The notes below the pieces were generated by a model, which worked only from the letters and a program-made list of their open reading frames with translations, was not told the DNA's origin and ran no database searches. DNA of 64,000 bases, from positions 1 to 64,000 of the forward strand of contig NZ_JAKZAL010000020.1 of the NCBI RefSeq assembly GCF_022538115.1, given 5' to 3'. Both the position numbers and the translations under genes were made by a program. Positions 36,549 through 47,149 of this stretch are shown in pieces; the stretch's first letter is position 1, and the number at the start of each line of letters is the position of its first letter. This DNA is from Cognataquiflexum rubidum. GTDB lineage: Bacteria; Bacteroidota; Bacteroidia; Cytophagales; Cyclobacteriaceae.

Positions 36549-38775
36549 ATTTTTTCTTGAATAGCTTTGAAACGGAATTTGAAAACGAAGTGAAGTCCTG
36601 CCCGCCAACAGACAAAGGATTAAATATTGAAGTCCCCAAATAATTGTGTCTTCCAATTTCTTCCAAATCAAACTGCATCGGATAGATCAGGATGTAATTG
36701 TTTTTGCCAAAATACCGGTTCAGGTATTTCGGGATTTTATTCATCACAGGATTATAGGAAGTACCGTTTTTTCTGCTCAATACCACTATGAGGGCATCAT
36801 TTTCTTTCAAATCCCTGGAAATGATCAGGAAATCTTCCCAATCTGAAAATTCCACAAAGCCAGCTTCTATGCTGAATTTTTTCTGAACCTGTTGGATATA
36901 TTTCAGGGTTTCCTCATCGCCATAAAAAATCAATTTACAACCTGTATTCCGTCCGATATTCCAGACCCTGAGAAGCCAAAATACAAATCCCATTTCCTTT
37001 TCTGCATTGGCAGGCACTACGATGATATATCTGCCAACAGTATTTAAAGGCTGATGACTTTGGTAGATAAAGGCTGTGATGTTGCTTTTACTCAATATCC
37101 CCTCTGTCAGTTTGCCCAAGAATGTATCTGATAACCCATGTTGTTTGTGCAACCCCAAAATGATATCCGTTACCTTGTTTTCTCTTACCACATTGGTGAT
37201 ACCGTTGACCAGATTAGAGTCATACCGGATCAGTTCAGTCAATTTATTATCGGTCGCTGCGGCACTTACGCTTGCTTTTTCCAAAAGCTTTTTGGCAAAT
37301 TTTTCTTTGCTCTCATCTGAGGAATCTGACGGGACGATGTTCAGGGCATAAAGGGAATTCTTCGAGGTTTTCGATTTGATGGTTACCCCCAGGTGAATCA
37401 ATTCCTCGATATTTTCAGGATAATTGACCGGAATCAAAATCCTTTCTTCCGTTTCATTGTCTTTTTCAGTGTCACTACTTTCTGTTTCCCCTTCCTCCAA
37501 AGCAAGCTTGGCCGCACCTCTTTGTGCAACAATAGAAGCAATCGTACAGGTCACCAAGATCATTAGGATCGTTCCGTTCAAAATACTATCACCAAGCAAC
37601 CTGATTGGTTCACCGGTTTCCGTTTCTCCCACAATAACTTTGTAACCTACCAAGACTGCGGCCAGGGTTGCTGCTGCCTGTGCATTGCTCAAACCGAAAA
37701 TAACATCCCGCTGTGCCCTTGAAAATTTGAAAGTTTTTTGGGTGAAATACGCTGCCAAAAATTTGGATAAAGTAGCGACTACCGTCATCACAATGGCCAC
37801 AAAGATGGTTTCCTTATCCATGTAAAAAACCCTAAAATCTATCAGCATCCCTACCCCAATAAGAAAGAAAGGGATAAACAAAGCATTCCCTACAAACTCA
37901 ATCCTGTTCATCAAAGGAGAAGTGTGGGGTACAAGTCTGTTCAAAGCCAAACCCGCAAGAAATGCTCCGATGATGGCCTCAATTCCGGCTGCCTCAGCCA
38001 AAAAAGCGCCCAGAAAAACCAAAGCCAAAACAAAAATATACTGAGAGATATTGTCATCATTCCTTTTGAAAAACCACCTCCCAAGTATCGGAAACAAGAA
38101 AATGATGATTCCCGCAAAGACAATAATCGAAATCACGAGCTTCACCCAGAAGCCGCCTGTAACTTCACCTGCAGACATCCCCACCACCACAGCCAATACC
38201 AACAACGCAAGCGTATCGGTTATCAAGGTGCCGCCCACTGCGACACTGACTGCTTTGTTTTTGATTACTCCCATTTTGCTGATGATGGGATAGGCGATCA
38301 GGGTATGCGAGGCAAACATACTTGCTAAAAGTATCGATGTCGGAATACTGAAGTTGAGAATATAAATCCCTGCCACAGTTCCCAAGCCCATAGGAATGAG
38401 AAAGGTATACATGCCAAAAATCATGCTTTTGCCACTGTTTTTCTTGAAGTCTCCGAGGTCGATTTCAAGACCCGCCAAAAACATGATATAAAGCAACCCA
38501 ACAGTACCAAAAAGGATTACACTACTGTCCCGTTGGAGGAGATTGATGCCATTAGGACCGATAGCGGCTCCTGCCAGAATCAACCCAATCAATTGCGGAA
38601 TTTTTATTTTATTGAGTAAAATAGGTGCAAAAAGAATGATAAATAGGATGCTGGAAAAAATCAATACCGGGTTTTCCCAAGGAAGCTTAAAGCTCAATTC
38701 TGCAGCAAAAATCATAAAGTTCTGGTTAAGTCCAATTCCAATAAATTTCGCCAAAATATCTGAAATCCAACCCAT
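36547..38775 (-). CDS. Cation:proton antiporter, CPA2 type, with Usp-like C-terminus
   Basis: About 742 aa. The first ~430 residues form 12-13 transmembrane helices of the Kef/NhaP-like CPA2 fold (LLYIMFLAGLEIDL, GAFLAGLALNR). The rest is cytoplasmic and resembles two universal-stress-protein-like regulatory domains (VNGITNVVRENKVTDIILGLHKQ). It exchanges Na+ or K+ for H+ and supports pH or salt balance. The longest frame begins with TTG (38778); ATG at 38775 is taken. There is no TrkA-N domain. Confidence 0.88.
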   Translation of the reverse strand: MGWISDILAKFIGIGLNQNFMIFAAELSFKLPWENPVLIFSSILFIILFAPILLNKIKIPQLIGLILAGAAIGPNGINLLQRDSSVILFGTVGLLYIMFLAGLEIDLGDFKKNSGKSMIFGMYTFLIPMGLGTVAGIYILNFSIPTSILLASMFASHTLIAYPIISKMGVIKNKAVSVAVGGTLITDTLALLVLAVVVGMSAGEVTGGFWVKLVISIIVFAGIIIFLFPILGRWFFKRNDDNISQYIFVLALVFLGAFLAEAAGIEAIIGAFLAGLALNRLVPHTSPLMNRIEFVGNALFIPFFLIGVGMLIDFRVFYMDKETIFVAIVMTVVATLSKFLAAYFTQKTFKFSRAQRDVIFGLSNAQAAATLAAVLVGYKVIVGETETGEPIRLLGDSILNGTILMILVTCTIASIVAQRGAAKLALEEGETESSDTEKDNETEERILIPVNYPENIEELIHLGVTIKSKTSKNSLYALNIVPSDSSDESKEKFAKKLLEKASVSAAATDNKLTELIRYDSNLVNGITNVVRENKVTDIILGLHKQHGLSDTFLGKLTEGILSKSNITAFIYQSHQPLNTVGRYIIVVPANAEKEMGFVFWLLRVWNIGRNTGCKLIFYGDEETLKYIQQVQKKFSIEAGFVEFSDWEDFLIISRDLKENDALIVVLSRKNGTSYNPVMNKIPKYLNRYFGKNNYILIYPMQFDLEEIGRHNYLGTSIFNPLSVGGQDFTSFSNSVSKLFKKK

Positions 38776-38780
38776 CAAAA

Positions 38781-38814
38781 ATCAAAAAGGCTGAAAATAT
38801 CCAGCCTTTTTGAT
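38781..38814 (-). terminator. Terminator of the methylmalonyl-CoA mutase operon
   Basis: Perfect 13-bp arms ATCAAAAAGGCTG (38781-38793) and CAGCCTTTTTGAT (38802-38814), 8-base loop, T-run within the minus-strand stem end. It is positioned 40 bp behind mutB. Confidence 0.82.
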
Positions 38815-38854
38815 TTGCATTTCACTCCAACTTTGTCCTGTCAAAAAAGTCGGT

Positions 38855-40981
38855 TCATTCTTCCTTCATCAATTTTTCTAAGATTTCTATCGCGGCTTTG
38901 GAAAGCACGGTCCCCGGACCAAAAACTGCTGCCACTCCGGCGTTATGAAGGAATTCATAATCATTGGGAGGAATAACCCCGCCTGCAATGACCATGATGT
39001 CTTCTCTTCCAAGTCTTTTCAACTCTGCAATCAAGGCAGGCACCAAAGTCTTATGGCCGGCCGCCAAAGAAGAAGCCCCGACGATATGGACGTCATTTTC
39101 GACTGCCTGCATCGCAACTTCCTCAGGTGTCTGGAAAAGTGGCCCTATATCCACATCAAATCCCAGATCCGCAAAACCGGTAGCAATGATTTTGGCACCC
39201 CTGTCATGTCCGTCCTGACCCATCTTCGCAACCATGATTCTTGGCCTACGACCTTCTAATTCCGCAAATTTATCTGCCAGTCCTTTTGCTTCTTTGAAAC
39301 TTGCATCGTCTTTTGCCTCGGCGGAATAAACCCCGGATATGGACTTTATATTGGCTTTGTGCCTGCCAAATTCCTTTTCCATAGCATCTGATATTTCTCC
39401 TAAAGTAGCTCTTTTTCGTGCAGCCTCTACTGCCAAAGCCAATAAGTTGCCTTCTCCTGTTTTGGCTGCATGGGTAATAGCCTCCAAGGCCAATATAACT
39501 TCTTCCTTGTTGCGGTCTGCTTTCAATTTCTTTAATCTTTCGATTTGGGAAAGTCTGACTGCATCATTGTCCACCTCCCGGATTTCAAATTCCGCCTTGT
39601 CTTCATTTTGGTACCTGTTGACACCAACGATCACATCCTTGCCGCTGTCAATTCTTGCCTGCTTTCGTGCCGCAGCTTCCTCGATTCTCATTTTTGGGAT
39701 TCCGGCTTCAATCGCCTTGGACATTCCGCCAAGTTGCTCTACTTCCAAAATCAGATTCCATGATCTCTCCACCAATTGGTCGGTCAGGTACTCCAAATAA
39801 AATGAACCTCCCCAAGGATCCACGACCTTGGTAATGCCAGTTTCTTCCTGTAGGTACAATTGGGTGTTCCGGGCAATCCTCGCAGAAAAATCCGTCGGCA
39901 AAGCTATCGCTTCGTCAAAGGAATTGGTGTGAAGGGATTGCGTATGTCCCAATGCTGCAGCCAAAGCCTCCACTGTGGTCCGTGCCACGTTGTTGAAGAC
40001 ATCCTGAGCCGTCAGCGACCAGCCTGAAGTCTGACAGTGTGTTCTCAAAACAAGGGATTTGGGATCTTTGGGGTTAAATTGATTGACGATTTTGGACCAA
40101 AGTAATCTAGCTGCCCGCATTTTTGCGATTTCCATGAAATGGTTCATCCCAATGGCCCAAAAGAAAGACAATCTTGGAGCAAAGTCATCGATGTCCAAAC
40201 CGGCCCTGATCCCCGTTCTCAAATATTCCCAGCCATCAGCCAATGTATAAGCCAATTCCAATTCCGCTGTTGCGCCTGCTTCCTGCATATGATAGCCAGA
40301 GATGGAAATCGAATTGAACTTCGGCATATGCTTGGAAGTATATTCAAAAATATCAGCTATGATCCTCATCGAGGGTGACGGCGGATAGATATACGTATTC
40401 CGCACCATAAATTCCTTCAAAATGTCATTTTGGATCGTGCCGCTGAGCTCCTCAGGGCTGACACCCTGCTCCTCGGCAGCAATGATATAAAATGCCAGAA
40501 TAGGAATAACTGCACCGTTCATGGTCATTGAGACCGACATTTGATCCAAAGGAATCCCATCAAAAAGTATTTTCATATCCAATACCGAATCAATGGCAAC
40601 ACCGGCTTTGCCGACATCTCCCACCACTCTCGGATGATCAGAGTCATATCCCCTATGTGTAGCCAAATCAAATGCAACGGAAAGTCCTTTTTGCCCTCCG
40701 GCGAGGTTGCGGCGGTAAAAGGCATTGGACTCCTCAGCTGTCGAAAACCCGGCGTATTGCCTGATAGTCCAAGGCCGCATCACATACATGGTACTGTAAG
40801 GTCCCCGCAAAAATGGAGGCAGGCCTGCAGCATATCCGGTATGTTGGATTTCAATCATTTCTTTTTCAGAAACAATACTTGGAACTCTGATTTTCTCGGC
40901 AGTTTCCCAAATAGATTCTGAAGTATATACACTGTTACTTTTGACAGGATCCAAATTCAATTTGCTGATTTCAGGTCTCAT
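38855..40981 (-). CDS. mutB: Methylmalonyl-CoA mutase, large (catalytic) subunit
   Basis: The 708-aa B12-dependent enzyme interconverts (R)-methylmalonyl-CoA and succinyl-CoA. The N-terminal TIM barrel (about 1-540) is followed by the cobalamin-binding domain with DGHDRGAKI (lower axial His), [10 protein letters not shown] and VIAGGVIP. The length is normal for the alpha subunit. It overlaps mutA by 4 bp. With mutA and meaB nearby it supports propionate/odd-chain fatty acid use or the reverse route from succinyl-CoA; sucD is also in the window. Confidence 0.97.
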   Translation of the reverse strand: MRPEISKLNLDPVKSNSVYTSESIWETAEKIRVPSIVSEKEMIEIQHTGYAAGLPPFLRGPYSTMYVMRPWTIRQYAGFSTAEESNAFYRRNLAGGQKGLSVAFDLATHRGYDSDHPRVVGDVGKAGVAIDSVLDMKILFDGIPLDQMSVSMTMNGAVIPILAFYIIAAEEQGVSPEELSGTIQNDILKEFMVRNTYIYPPSPSMRIIADIFEYTSKHMPKFNSISISGYHMQEAGATAELELAYTLADGWEYLRTGIRAGLDIDDFAPRLSFFWAIGMNHFMEIAKMRAARLLWSKIVNQFNPKDPKSLVLRTHCQTSGWSLTAQDVFNNVARTTVEALAAALGHTQSLHTNSFDEAIALPTDFSARIARNTQLYLQEETGITKVVDPWGGSFYLEYLTDQLVERSWNLILEVEQLGGMSKAIEAGIPKMRIEEAAARKQARIDSGKDVIVGVNRYQNEDKAEFEIREVDNDAVRLSQIERLKKLKADRNKEEVILALEAITHAAKTGEGNLLALAVEAARKRATLGEISDAMEKEFGRHKANIKSISGVYSAEAKDDASFKEAKGLADKFAELEGRRPRIMVAKMGQDGHDRGAKIIATGFADLGFDVDIGPLFQTPEEVAMQAVENDVHIVGASSLAAGHKTLVPALIAELKRLGREDIMVIAGGVIPPNDYEFLHNAGVAAVFGPGTVLSKAAIEILEKLMKEE

Positions 40982-42396
40982 AGATTCCAGATTAAATTTT
41001 CAGCCAACATACTTTCTCTACAAGGAAATAACGACCAATCTTCTTCCTCTTCAGCCTTACTTTTTGAATTGATGATTTCCTTCCGGATGGTATATTTATT
41101 GACTCCGATTTTGGATCTTCTTCCTTCCAAAACATCCTCCATTTTCTTTTTTCTCAAGGTCTTTACTTCCTTTTGGATAAACCCGGATTCATAACAAGCC
41201 CACCAACCTCCCAATTCTTCCACATGGGACAGGGATTCTTTCACTTTTTGAAAAATCGCAACAATCAAATTTTCTATGAAGTAAGACCCGGCCACAGGGT
41301 CCAAAATCCGGTCCAGGTAACTTTCCTCTTTCAGGATATTGGAAACATTTCTCGCAAGTCTTTCCGACAAGGTGCCGGGAATTTCGGTAGCGATGTCATG
41401 TGGAAGCACATACAATGCATTGGCACCTCCGATGATGCCGGCCATGGCTTCGGTGGTATTTCTTATCATATCCGTATCGGGATCTGAGATTGTTTTTGTC
41501 CAAAAGCTTGTCTCCACAAAGAGAAATAAATTCTCCGCAGGAATATCCAACTGATAAAGTGAAATCATCCTGTGCATCAATATCCTTGCGGCCTTTACTT
41601 TGGCGATTTCAAGAAAAAAATCTGAGCCTACAGCCAGTCTAAACATTGTTTTTTGAATGATTTCTTGAGGATAAAAACCCTCGCCAACCAAAGCATCTAT
41701 CAAATCAATCCATGCCGCCACCCCAAACGTCAGTTCCTGCACCGGACTGGCACCCGAATTATGGTAAGCTGCCGCATCAATGCTTAAAACTTTGAAATTG
41801 CCAAACTCTTCTCCGATCTGCAAAAGTGATTTTGCAATCTCCACAACGGTTCTTTTATCAGTTTTTTCAGTAAGAGCAGCGGCAAAGCCGTCCCACAAAA
41901 TTCCGCCATAAATGGTATCAGGTTGCCATCCATTTTGATTTACCCACTCCATAAAGCCGTTCAAAACTTGAATTGGGCTCCCAATTGGATTTAAAAAAAT
42001 CTGAATGTATTGCGGTTCGACGCCTTTTAGTAAAACCTCCAGGTCTTCCTCACCTCTAAGATGAAGCAGCAGACCTTCTGCGCCATTCAGAAGGGCATCG
42101 AGAATTTTCTCATTCGTGGTTTTTCCATTTGTCCCTTCAAATGAAGAAACATTGGACCAAATCCTAGGTGGCATACCGGGAATGGTCGGTTTGGCATTGA
42201 CCCTATTTCTGTAACCGGACAATGAGTCTGCCAAATTCATGTCCTCCGCTGTGTAGAATGGATTGACCTTTATCCCATCTTCGGTGACTGAAACCAGTGT
42301 TTTTTCAAAATCCTTTCCCTTCAAATCACGGATGATCTGGTCCATCCAATCTTTTTTGGAATGTATTGGAAAATCCTCAAACAAATTAATTTTCAT
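40978..42396 (-). CDS. mutA: Methylmalonyl-CoA mutase, small subunit
   Basis: The 472-aa beta subunit is homologous to the barrel of mutB but lacks the cobalamin domain (no DxHxxG motif) and is not catalytic. It pairs with mutB in the heterodimer. The start at 42396 ([17 protein letters not shown]) is preferred; the longer reading (42447) adds 17 untypical residues. It is the first gene of the two-gene unit. Confidence 0.9.
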   Translation of the reverse strand: MKINLFEDFPIHSKKDWMDQIIRDLKGKDFEKTLVSVTEDGIKVNPFYTAEDMNLADSLSGYRNRVNAKPTIPGMPPRIWSNVSSFEGTNGKTTNEKILDALLNGAEGLLLHLRGEEDLEVLLKGVEPQYIQIFLNPIGSPIQVLNGFMEWVNQNGWQPDTIYGGILWDGFAAALTEKTDKRTVVEIAKSLLQIGEEFGNFKVLSIDAAAYHNSGASPVQELTFGVAAWIDLIDALVGEGFYPQEIIQKTMFRLAVGSDFFLEIAKVKAARILMHRMISLYQLDIPAENLFLFVETSFWTKTISDPDTDMIRNTTEAMAGIIGGANALYVLPHDIATEIPGTLSERLARNVSNILKEESYLDRILDPVAGSYFIENLIVAIFQKVKESLSHVEELGGWWACYESGFIQKEVKTLRKKKMEDVLEGRRSKIGVNKYTIRKEIINSKSKAEEEEDWSLFPCRESMLAENLIWNL

Positions 42397-42843
42397 ATTC
42401 GGGTTTATAATTAAGGCTAAAGCTCCACGCACCCTTTTCAAAATCAATTGGGATTCAGGAAGTGGCTCTTTTTATTTAGCTAGGTAAAAATAGGAGTTAG
42501 AACTTTCAAAACCCATCATTTACTAAGAATTCAAAAACGAAGCAGAAAGGAACTATTTTCAAAAGTTGCATCATTTTTTCAAATGGTTTCCTTGAATTCT
42601 ACTTTTGCCAATTGGCAAAAAATCAGGCTGATAACCGCCTTCCGATTGAAGGTTGGCTGATTGCTATTTTGCTTTTCGGGATGTCAAAAAAATTAAAAGA
42701 GAATAGATAAAAAGTTTACTTATTTATTGAAAAGTCAAGGGCTTTTCGATTTTTTATTTAAATATATTTTCCGCAATTTTGAAGCCCTCCAAAAAAGGGG
42801 GAGGTTTTCCCAGTTATTCTATCTATAGTTTATTAAAATATAA
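42397..42843. other. Non-coding stretch between mutA and dnaA
   Basis: The divergent intergenic region holds the promoters of mutA and dnaA, neither of which could be placed surely. A perfect 18-bp palindrome lies at 42603-42620 (separate entry). No consensus DnaA box (TTATCCACA) was seen, so I do not call an origin. Confidence 0.5.
42603..42620. promoter_or_regulatory. Perfect 18-bp palindrome, possible operator
   Basis: TTTTGCCAATTGGCAAAA reads the same on both strands. It lies midway between the divergent mutA and dnaA genes. It could be a dimeric regulator site, or a weak hairpin. No regulator can be assigned. Confidence 0.4.
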
Positions 42844-44265
42844 ATGAGTTCAGAGGCAAATGCTGTATGGAATGAATGCCTGCGTGTGATAGAACAACAC
42901 GTCAATGAACAGAGTTTTTCTACTTGGTTTAAACCTATCAATCCTGTCCGTTTAGAGGGCGGCACCTTGACTATTCAGGTACCAAGCCAGTTTTTTTATG
43001 AGTGGCTGGAAGACAATTACGTCAATGTATTGAAGCTTGCCATCAAGTCCACTTTGGGAAATAACGGAAGATTGGAATATGCCGTGGTGGTCGATCGGGG
43101 CAATTCCCAGAATCAACCTTACATGGTCAATTTCCCCCAAGGAAATTCCAACAATCCCCCGAAAAAAACGCCGCTTCCTACCGAAAACAGAAGCCCGTTT
43201 GACATGCAGTCGCTCAACAGCGACACCTTGCTTCAATCCAACCTGAATCCAAATTATACTTTCAATACCTACATCGAAGGAGACTGTAACCGCTTGGCGA
43301 GGTCTGCGGGTTTTGCTGTCGCTACCAAACCGGGAGTGACCTCTTTCAATCCACTTATGGTCTATGGTGGGGTTGGTTTGGGAAAAACCCACTTGGTACA
43401 AGCAATCGGGAACGAAATCAAAAACGGTCCCGAAGAGAAATTTGTATTGTATGTTTCTTCTGAAAAATTCGTGAACCAGTTCATGGATTCCATCAAAGAC
43501 GGAAACGTAAAGAGCTTCACCAATTTTTACATGCAGGTGGATGTCCTGATCATTGATGATATCCAGTTTTTGGCAGGAAAAGACAGGACGCAGGAGATGT
43601 TTTTCCATATCTTCAACCACCTTCATCAGAACAAAAAGCAGATCATCATGACTTCTGATTGTCCACCAAAAGATTTGAAGGGATTAGAAGAAAGGCTGCT
43701 ATCCAGATTCAAATGGGGTTTGACGGCAGATTTGCAGATGCCGGATTTTGAGACGAGAGTGGCTATCATCAAGCGCAAAATGCAGTCTGAAGGAATCTAT
43801 ATCCCGGATGATGTGATTGAATATTTGGCTTACACCGTTGATACGAATGTCAGGGAACTCGAAGGCGTCATGATTTCACTCTTGGCCCATGCCTCCTTGA
43901 ACAGGGTGGAAATCGACCTTGCTTTGGCCAAGGCAATTATGAAAAATATTGTCAAGGACATAGAAACAGAAGTCGGGATAGACTTTATCCAAAAGACTGT
44001 TTCGGATTACTTCGACATCAAGATCGACGACCTCAAAGCCAAAACCAGAAAAAAGGAAATTGTGACTGCCCGTCAGGTGGCCATGTATTTTGCCAAGGAA
44101 TTTACCAACCATTCTTTGAAGTCAATCGGATATCATTTTGGAGGACGTGACCACAGCACTGTAATCCATGCCGTCCAGACAGTGAATGATTTTATGGAAA
44201 CCGATTCGGCTTTTAGGAATTCGGTGAATGACCTGAAGAAAAAATTCAAAATGAGGTCTTATTGA
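42844..44265 (+). CDS. dnaA: Chromosomal replication initiator DnaA
   Basis: The 473-aa AAA+ protein opens oriC. N-terminal domain I (about 1-85), flexible domain II, AAA+ domain III with Walker A GGVGLGKTHLVQA (about 174) and Walker B VLIIDDIQFL (about 237), and domain IV with the DNA-binding signature GGRDHSTVIHAV near 440. dnaN, recF and gyrB are not next to it, which is common in this phylum. The gene stands between mutA and the DUF3298 gene. Confidence 0.97.
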   Translation: MSSEANAVWNECLRVIEQHVNEQSFSTWFKPINPVRLEGGTLTIQVPSQFFYEWLEDNYVNVLKLAIKSTLGNNGRLEYAVVVDRGNSQNQPYMVNFPQGNSNNPPKKTPLPTENRSPFDMQSLNSDTLLQSNLNPNYTFNTYIEGDCNRLARSAGFAVATKPGVTSFNPLMVYGGVGLGKTHLVQAIGNEIKNGPEEKFVLYVSSEKFVNQFMDSIKDGNVKSFTNFYMQVDVLIIDDIQFLAGKDRTQEMFFHIFNHLHQNKKQIIMTSDCPPKDLKGLEERLLSRFKWGLTADLQMPDFETRVAIIKRKMQSEGIYIPDDVIEYLAYTVDTNVRELEGVMISLLAHASLNRVEIDLALAKAIMKNIVKDIETEVGIDFIQKTVSDYFDIKIDDLKAKTRKKEIVTARQVAMYFAKEFTNHSLKSIGYHFGGRDHSTVIHAVQTVNDFMETDSAFRNSVNDLKKKFKMRSY

Positions 44266-44317
44266 TTTTTTTCATGCCTCAGTACTGATACTGCGGATAG
44301 ATTATTTCTTTCTAAAG

Positions 44318-45079
44318 TCAAGGAATAATCACCAAGCCCTTGATCTCTTCTCTGGTAAATCTCAATTCGGTAGAACCCATTACATACGGCCCGATTTCGT
44401 ACGGATTGAAGAACAAAACAAACTCTTCTCCTTCAAATCCCATCGCTGCAGGCAGGAAAAAATCCTTGTCATTCTCCAAAAAAAACGAGCCATCTTTTTC
44501 CAATGAAACACTGTCAGGGACATCATGGTAATCCTTAAATTTGGTTTCAGCAAGAGTCAACAAGCCTTTTTTATCCAAAATCAGCTCATCATTTTTCATA
44601 GGAGCATTTTTTCCCACATCAAAATTCAGGTACATCTTGTAAGTGTTTGGATGTGCGCCGCCAGTAAAGGAAAAAGTGTCGAAAACAATACTTATCAATG
44701 TTGGGCTTTGAAACGTAACTTTGGAATCCACGGTGATTTCCCATTCCTGTGGTGAATCGAAATCTTCTCGAAATGCAACATAAGAATCAAGGAATGTGGT
44801 TACTGCGGAGTCCAAGGGAACGATTTTCTGATTTTCGCCTATATTCAAAAACATCACCAACTGCTGCTCTACATGGGCATTGAGGAAATCGGCTGATTCG
44901 GAAGGACTAGAAAAGAATGGGTAGGATAAACTGACTTTGGCACAATCTTGCCCTGCACAGTCTACTTTTTCAAACGTCTTTTGCTGAAAATCCAAAACGC
45001 CGGATTCCGTTGTCCCGGATTGGCAGGAATGCAACTGCAGGGCAATAAAAATTAAAATAGCTGACCTTAAATTTTTCAC
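44318..45079 (-). CDS. DUF3298/DUF4163 lipoprotein (RsiV-like fold)
   Basis: The 253-aa lipoprotein has a signal and lipobox (ALQLHSC, Cys at about 19). The middle and end show the DUF3298 pattern FSFTGGAHPNTYKMYLNFD and a C-terminal FFNPYEIGPYVMGSTELRF. Related domains occur in RsiV and some heparinase-type proteins; function unknown. It follows meaB by 14 bp on the same strand and could be co-transcribed. Confidence 0.8.
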   Translation of the reverse strand: MKNLRSAILIFIALQLHSCQSGTTESGVLDFQQKTFEKVDCAGQDCAKVSLSYPFFSSPSESADFLNAHVEQQLVMFLNIGENQKIVPLDSAVTTFLDSYVAFREDFDSPQEWEITVDSKVTFQSPTLISIVFDTFSFTGGAHPNTYKMYLNFDVGKNAPMKNDELILDKKGLLTLAETKFKDYHDVPDSVSLEKDGSFFLENDKDFFLPAAMGFEGEEFVLFFNPYEIGPYVMGSTELRFTREEIKGLVIIP

Positions 45080-45093
45080 GTGTTCGATAGATT

Positions 45094-46101
45094 TTATTTA
45101 TCCCCTTTACTTTTTGTAAATAGATCTACCAATTCCCTCGCTTTGGCGATAGGAGAAAGTCTTCCTGAGGTGATATCAGGCAAAATTTGATCCAAATGTT
45201 TTTTGATTATTTCATTTTGGAAAAAGCTCCTTTCTAAAAGATACCTGATATGTTCATGAAGCCAATTGGTCCTTTGGCCTGCCCTGTTGTTCTCCCAATA
45301 ACCATTTGCAAGCATTCTTTCCCTGTAGCCCATGATCATCTCCCGGATTTCATCCAATCCGGTTTTTTCTACCGCCGAACAGGTTTTGACCTGGGGGATC
45401 CAACCATTCTGCTTTTCGGGAAAAAGATGAAGGGCATTGGCATATTCTCTTTTGGCATTTTTTGCAGGCTCGAGATTGGCTCCATCAGCCTTATTGATCA
45501 CCATTGCATCACATATTTCGATGATGCCTTTTTTGATTCCCTGAAGTTCGTCACCTGCACCTGCCAACATCAAGAGCAAGAAAAAATCCACCATTCCTTT
45601 GGCAGCAATTTCGGATTGGCCTACGCCTACTGTCTCTATCAATATCACGTCGAATCCAGCCGCTTCACAGATCAGCATTGCTTCCCGTGTCCTCGCGCTC
45701 ACCCCACCCAATGTACTTCCTGCAGGAGAGGGACGGATATAGGCCCTTTTGTCAGAAGCAAGATTTTCCATCCTCGTCTTGTCCCCCAAGATGCTTCCGC
45801 GGGATTGCTGACTGGTGGGATCTATGGCCAAGACTGCTACCTTATGACCCTTTTCTACCAAAGTTTTTCCAAAACTTTCTATAAATGTACTTTTGCCTAC
45901 ACCCGGTACGCCTGTGATTCCGATTCTGATTGAATTTCCGGAATAAGGCAAAATCCCTTCCATTACCTTCTCGGCGATCAGTTGATCCGTATGCAATTCG
46001 CTTTCAACCAAGGTTATTGCCCTGCTGATCATTACCCTATCTGAATGAAGGATCCCTTGGATATATTCAGATACTGAAAGTCTTTTTTTGGTCAAAATCA
46101 C
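45094..46101 (-). CDS. meaB: Methylmalonyl-CoA mutase-associated GTPase MeaB
   Basis: The 335-aa G3E-type GTPase has P-loop GVPGVGKSTF (about 63), a switch region around VAVLAIDPTSQQSRGSILGDKTRM and NKADG for guanine recognition. MeaB protects methylmalonyl-CoA mutase, gating cofactor loading and repair. The mutase genes lie about 2.6 kb away on the same strand with dnaA (opposite strand) and a lipoprotein in between. Confidence 0.95.
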   Translation of the reverse strand: MILTKKRLSVSEYIQGILHSDRVMISRAITLVESELHTDQLIAEKVMEGILPYSGNSIRIGITGVPGVGKSTFIESFGKTLVEKGHKVAVLAIDPTSQQSRGSILGDKTRMENLASDKRAYIRPSPAGSTLGGVSARTREAMLICEAAGFDVILIETVGVGQSEIAAKGMVDFFLLLMLAGAGDELQGIKKGIIEICDAMVINKADGANLEPAKNAKREYANALHLFPEKQNGWIPQVKTCSAVEKTGLDEIREMIMGYRERMLANGYWENNRAGQRTNWLHEHIRYLLERSFFQNEIIKKHLDQILPDITSGRLSPIAKARELVDLFTKSKGDK

Positions 46102-46139
46102 ATGCTCGGTTAAAAGTTAAACACTTAAAGTTAAGGGAA

Positions 46140-46544
46140 TTATTTGAAAGGATATTTTACAAAACTGACCTGACCCATCGCATTCTTTTCATACATGGCT
46201 GAGCAAAATGATACCGCCTCGGTATCAAAGTAGGGCGGGTCAGGACGGAGATTTTTTGGAGTCTTCTCTAGTTGGCTAAAGAAATAGACTTTGGTGTTTC
46301 CATATTTGGTGTGGGGCATATAATTGCCATACTTTTCCATTTCTTCCCATAAGGAATCCGGCGAATGCACTGCATAAATCCTGACTATCGGACCGGTATT
46401 GTTTTCATTTCTGTAAAATGCCACTTCTGTATATTCCCCTTTCAGTTCATTGACTCCCGGCTGGGAAAGGCTGTCCACCATAATCCAAATCACCAAGGCG
46501 GCAACGACAATTCCCAATCCATAAAATAACTTTCGCGAGCCCAT
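46140..46544 (-). CDS. Conserved single-pass membrane protein
   Basis: The 134-aa protein has an N-terminal hydrophobic anchor (about 7-25) and a soluble, likely periplasmic part with no recognised domain. It is divergent from hemJ, whose start is 50 bp away. It resembles small hypothetical proteins of Bacteroidota only in general form. Confidence 0.65.
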   Translation of the reverse strand: MGSRKLFYGLGIVVAALVIWIMVDSLSQPGVNELKGEYTEVAFYRNENNTGPIVRIYAVHSPDSLWEEMEKYGNYMPHTKYGNTKVYFFSQLEKTPKNLRPDPPYFDTEAVSFCSAMYEKNAMGQVSFVKYPFK

Positions 46545-46594
46545 ATTTAGCGGTATTTAGATTTTAAGCTTTAATTTAGAAGAAAAATTTCAAG

Positions 46595-47143
46595 ATGGCA
46601 TTTGAATACATCAAGGCATTACATATCATTTTCGTAACTACGTGGTTTGCAGGGCTGTTTTATATTGTCAGACTTTTTATCTATCAGACTGAGGCTTTGG
46701 AAAAGCCCGAAGAAGAAAAACGCAACTTTGCGCCGCAATTGAATCTGATGGCAAACCGGCTTTGGTATATTATTACCTGGCCTTCGGCAATCCTGACACT
46801 GATTTTTGGCGCATGGGTTTTTTATTACCGTTGGGGTTATATCCATTCGGGATTTATGCAGGCCAAACTTGGATTTGTTTTGGCTCTTTACATTTATCAC
46901 TATATCTGCCACAGGATTTACAAAGATTTACAGGATGGCAAAACAAAATGGACCTCCACACAATTAAGGATGTGGAATGAAGTAGCGACAGTTTTGCTTT
47001 TCGCTATTGTTTTCCTTATCGTGCTCAAAAGCCTGATCAGCGTGGTTTGGGGAATCGGAGGTTTGCTTGTCTTGAGCATCACCATGATGCTTGGAATCAA
47101 ATGGTATAAAAAAGTCAGGGAAAACAATCAGTCCAAAAATTAA
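46595..47143 (+). CDS. hemJ: Protoporphyrinogen IX oxidase, HemJ type
   Basis: The 182-aa protein has four to five transmembrane helices. It starts with the HemJ/CopD-like YIKALHIIFVTTWFAGLFYIVRLF (His about 10) and has FMQAKLGFVLALYIYHYICH in the middle (His and Lys conserved). It oxidises protoporphyrinogen IX in heme synthesis without oxygen-dependent flavin. The heme link fits the SCO and cytochrome c genes that follow. Confidence 0.88.
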   Translation: MAFEYIKALHIIFVTTWFAGLFYIVRLFIYQTEALEKPEEEKRNFAPQLNLMANRLWYIITWPSAILTLIFGAWVFYYRWGYIHSGFMQAKLGFVLALYIYHYICHRIYKDLQDGKTKWTSTQLRMWNEVATVLLFAIVFLIVLKSLISVVWGIGGLLVLSITMMLGIKWYKKVRENNQSKN

Positions 47144-47149
47144 AAAAAC

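Noticed and set aside
42448-42843. Possible oriC next to dnaA
   Set aside because: No cluster of DnaA boxes and no clear AT-rich 13-mer set was seen, and dnaA is not adjacent to oriC in many Bacteroidota. A whole-chromosome GC-skew plot would be decisive.
42952-43626. 224-codon minus-strand frame opposite dnaA
   Set aside because: Shadow frame over the conserved AAA+ coding region of dnaA.
45250-45933. 227-codon plus-strand frame opposite meaB
   Set aside because: Shadow of the meaB gene; Cys/His/Phe-rich with no family pattern.
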